Of a stretch of DNA of 7,202 bases, positions 5,566 to 7,202 are shown piece after piece (within the stretch, counting starts at the first letter, position 1; each line of letters begins with the position of its first letter). The stretch is taken from NCBI GenBank assembly GCA_021767625.1, contig JAASTB010000118.1:1-7202 (forward strand), given 5' to 3'. The notes beneath the pieces were generated by a model. It saw nothing but the letters and a program-made list of their open reading frames with translations. It was not told the DNA's origin and did not search any database. The position numbers and the translations under genes are program-made. Source of the DNA: Wenzhouxiangella sp. GTDB taxonomy: Bacteria > Pseudomonadota > Gammaproteobacteria > Xanthomonadales > Wenzhouxiangellaceae.

Positions 5566-6468
5566 ATGTCGGCCTATTTCGTCATCATCTCGCTGATCGT
5601 CGTCGGTCGCCTGCTGGCGCGGGTTTTTCCGGCCAGCGCGCCGGAGGTGCTCAATCGGGTGGTCATCATGCTGTGCCTGCCCGCGCTGATCTTCATCCAC
5701 GTTCCCACGCTGGAGGCCAGCACCGCGCTGCTGCCGCTGGTCATCGTGCCCTGGGCCCTGCTGGCGGTGAGCGTGGGCCTGGTGCTGCTGCTCGCGCGCT
5801 GGCTGGAGCTTCGGCGCGAGGCGGTCGCGGTCCTGCTCCTGCTGCTGCCCCTGGGCAACACTTCGTTTCTCGGCTTTCCGCTGGTCGAGGCGCTGCTGGG
5901 CGGGGAGCAGGTGCGCTACGCGGTGGTCTACGACCAGTTTGGTTCCTTCCTGATCGTCTGTACCCACGCGCTGTTCGTGCTGGCCTGGTTCGGTACCGGC
6001 CAGCGTCCGGCCGTGGGCGACATGGCGCGGCGGATCGTCACCTTCCCGCCGTTCATCGCCCTGGTGGGCGCGCTGCTGCTCGGCAACGCCTGGTTCCCGG
6101 GTTGGTTGATGGACCTGGCGCACAACTTCGCCGACATGCTGTTGCCGCTGGTGACGCTGGCCATCGGCATGAGCCTGCACCTGCGCCTGGTACACGAGTA
6201 CCGCCGGCCGCTGTTCATCGGCCTGGCCAGCAAGCTGCTGATCCTTCCGGCCGTGGCGCTGGGGTTGATCCTGCTGCTAGGGACCCGGCCGGACATCGCC
6301 CGGGTCGCATTGCTGGAGTCGGCCATGCCGCCAATGATTACCGCTGCCGCCCTCCTGTCTTCTGCCAGGTTGGCTCCGCCCCTGGCATCCGCCCTGGTGG
6401 CCTGGGGCGTCCTGCTATCGGCGGTGACGGTTCCGCTTTGGTACTACGTCGGTCGCGCGCTTTTCTAG
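5566..6468 (+). CDS. AEC (auxin efflux carrier) family transporter (300 aa)
   Basis: This is an inner-membrane transporter of the AEC/BART-type family, whose bacterial members export or import organic acids and amino acid derivatives; the substrate here is unknown. The N-terminal helix YFVIISLIVVGRLLARVFP is typical. It is followed by LNRVVIMLCLPALIFIHVP (29-47), the broken first-repeat helix with its conserved Pro. GNTSFLGFPLVEALLG (97-112) is the family's Asn-Thr-Ser-Gly-Pro segment. In the second half ESAMPPMITAAALLS (251-265), with its Pro pair, is the matching broken helix. About ten hydrophobic segments fit the family's inverted five-plus-five helix topology, and 300 residues is the usual length. 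The start at 5566 has no Shine-Dalgarno but fits family alignment and the promoter position. Its TAG stop overlaps the stop of the convergent asnS gene. It has no same-strand partner gene in the window. Confidence 0.92.
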   Translation: MSAYFVIISLIVVGRLLARVFPASAPEVLNRVVIMLCLPALIFIHVPTLEASTALLPLVIVPWALLAVSVGLVLLLARWLELRREAVAVLLLLLPLGNTSFLGFPLVEALLGGEQVRYAVVYDQFGSFLIVCTHALFVLAWFGTGQRPAVGDMARRIVTFPPFIALVGALLLGNAWFPGWLMDLAHNFADMLLPLVTLAIGMSLHLRLVHEYRRPLFIGLASKLLILPAVALGLILLLGTRPDIARVALLESAMPPMITAAALLSSARLAPPLASALVAWGVLLSAVTVPLWYYVGRALF

Positions 6469-7202
6469 AAGGGTGCGTGACCGGGGGTACGAGGGTAGGG
6501 GATCACGTCGCGGATGTTGGTCAGGCCGGTGATGTAGTTGAGCAGGCGCTCGAAGCCCAGGCCGAAGCCGGCGTGCGGCACCGTGCCGTAGCGGCGCAGA
6601 TCCACGTACCAGCTGTAGGTCTCGGCATCCAGGCCGTGCTCGGCCATGCGCCGCTTGAGTACATCGAGGCGTTCCTCGCGCTGCGAGCCGCCGATGATCT
6701 CGCCGATGCCCGGTGCCAGCACGTCCAGCGCGGCGGCGGTCTTGCCGTCGTCGTTCAGGCGCATGTAGAAGGCCTTGATCTCATCGGGGTAGTTCATGAC
6801 CACCACCGGGGCCTTGCAGTGCTTTTCGGTGAGGTAGCGCTCGTGCTCTGTCTGCAGGTCCAGGCCCCACTTCGCCGGGTACTCGAACTTCTCGCCGCTG
6901 TCGGCCAGGATGTTGACCGCTTCGCGGTAGTCCATCCGCACGAAATCGGTTTCGATGAGCTTTCTCAGGCGCTCGATGGCGTCCGGGTTGATGCGCTCGG
7001 CGAAGAATTCCATGTCCTCCGAGCACCGATCCAGCACGCGGGTGAACACGAATTTCAGGAAATCCTCGGCCAGGCGGGCCAGGTCGTTCAGGTCGGCGAA
7101 GGCGATCTCGGGCTCGACCATCCAGAACTCGGCCAGGTGGCGGGCCGTGTTGGAGTTCTCGGCGCGGAAGGTCGGGCCGAAGGTGTAGACCTTGCTCATC
7201 GC
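6465..7202 (-). CDS. asnS: Asparaginyl-tRNA synthetase AsnS, C-terminal half (5' part outside window)
   Basis: This is a class II aminoacyl-tRNA synthetase of the Asp/Asn/Lys subgroup, which charges tRNA-Asn with asparagine in the cytoplasm. The visible 245 residues start AMSKVYTFGPTFRAENSNTA. Motif 2 is TFRAEN, with the ATP-contacting Arg-x-Glu, followed by RHLAEFWMVEPEIAF. Later come KWGLDLQTEHERYL, PVVVMNYPDEIKAFYMR, a typical AsnRS signature, and GEIIGGSQREERLD. Motif 3 is GFGLGFERLL (Arg219 of the visible part). The C-terminus RDVIPYPRTPGHAPF is characteristic of bacterial AsnRS, where AspRS differs. Full-length bacterial AsnRS is about 465 residues, so roughly the N-terminal 220, including the anticodon-binding OB domain, lie beyond the window. 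The reading frame stays open to base 7202; the ATG at 7197-7199 is internal. The TAG stop lies within the CTAG shared with the permease gene. Confidence 0.96.
   Translation of the reverse strand, partial: AMSKVYTFGPTFRAENSNTARHLAEFWMVEPEIAFADLNDLARLAEDFLKFVFTRVLDRCSEDMEFFAERINPDAIERLRKLIETDFVRMDYREAVNILADSGEKFEYPAKWGLDLQTEHERYLTEKHCKAPVVVMNYPDEIKAFYMRLNDDGKTAAALDVLAPGIGEIIGGSQREERLDVLKRRMAEHGLDAETYSWYVDLRRYGTVPHAGFGLGFERLLNYITGLTNIRDVIPYPRTPGHAPF

Noticed and set aside
4622..5596. Forward open frame of 324 codons across the GST gene and the gap before it
   Set aside because: It spans parts of two reverse-strand genes and their intergenic gap, and shows no coherent protein features.
5497..6195. 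Reverse-strand open frame of 232 codons opposite the AEC permease
   Set aside because: Its Gln/His/Arg-rich composition is the usual mirror of Leu/Val/Ala-rich membrane helices; it has no domain or start signal.
7197..7199. ATG as the start of a 244-residue protein
   Set aside because: The frame continues upstream to the window edge and the sequence begins in AsnRS motif 2; this Met is internal to a truncated asnS.

Overview
The window looks like ordinary chromosome from a GC-rich gammaproteobacterium. The KatG and AsnRS sequences are of proteobacterial type. The secreted proteins carry C-terminal tails (IPTL-CTERM-like, and LFEDRFESP) that I associate with Xanthomonadales/Chromatiales-type bacteria such as Wenzhouxiangella or Lysobacter relatives. 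That placement is an inference. The mature secreted proteins are acidic, which would fit a marine or saline habitat but does not prove it. I see no rRNA, tRNA, CRISPR array, insertion sequence, attachment site or phage gene.

Layout. Bases 1-90 are the last 29 codons of a catalase-peroxidase gene (katG), followed by a strong intrinsic terminator (115-150). Two forward genes for exported, repeat-built proteins follow. The first is an 829-residue delta-60 repeat protein (255-2744). The second is a 385-residue propeller-like protein ending in an IPTL-CTERM-like sorting tail (2855-4012). A GC-rich hairpin (4027-4052) lies between this second gene and a convergent reverse-strand gene. That gene (4102-4848) encodes an acidic secreted protein with an apparent internal duplication and no recognised family. 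Upstream of it on the same strand is a small glutathione S-transferase-like gene (4925-5500). A 65-base divergent gap separates the GST from a forward AEC-family permease gene (5566-6468), whose putative -10 box sits so close to its ATG that the mRNA may be leaderless. The permease gene ends in the same CTAG that ends the convergent asparaginyl-tRNA synthetase gene (asnS, 6465-7202, 5' part outside the window).

How the genes relate. Nothing here forms an obvious pathway or defence system. The most coherent theme is the three consecutive exported proteins (255-4848). Two of them are predicted beta-rich repeat proteins with different C-terminal tails, suggesting envelope or surface proteins. 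The GST and the permease share a divergent promoter region and could be co-regulated, but the sequence does not show this. I did not find a convincing new biological system. The best leads are the C-terminal tails, the duplicated acidic secreted protein, the possibly leaderless permease transcript and the shared CTAG stop.
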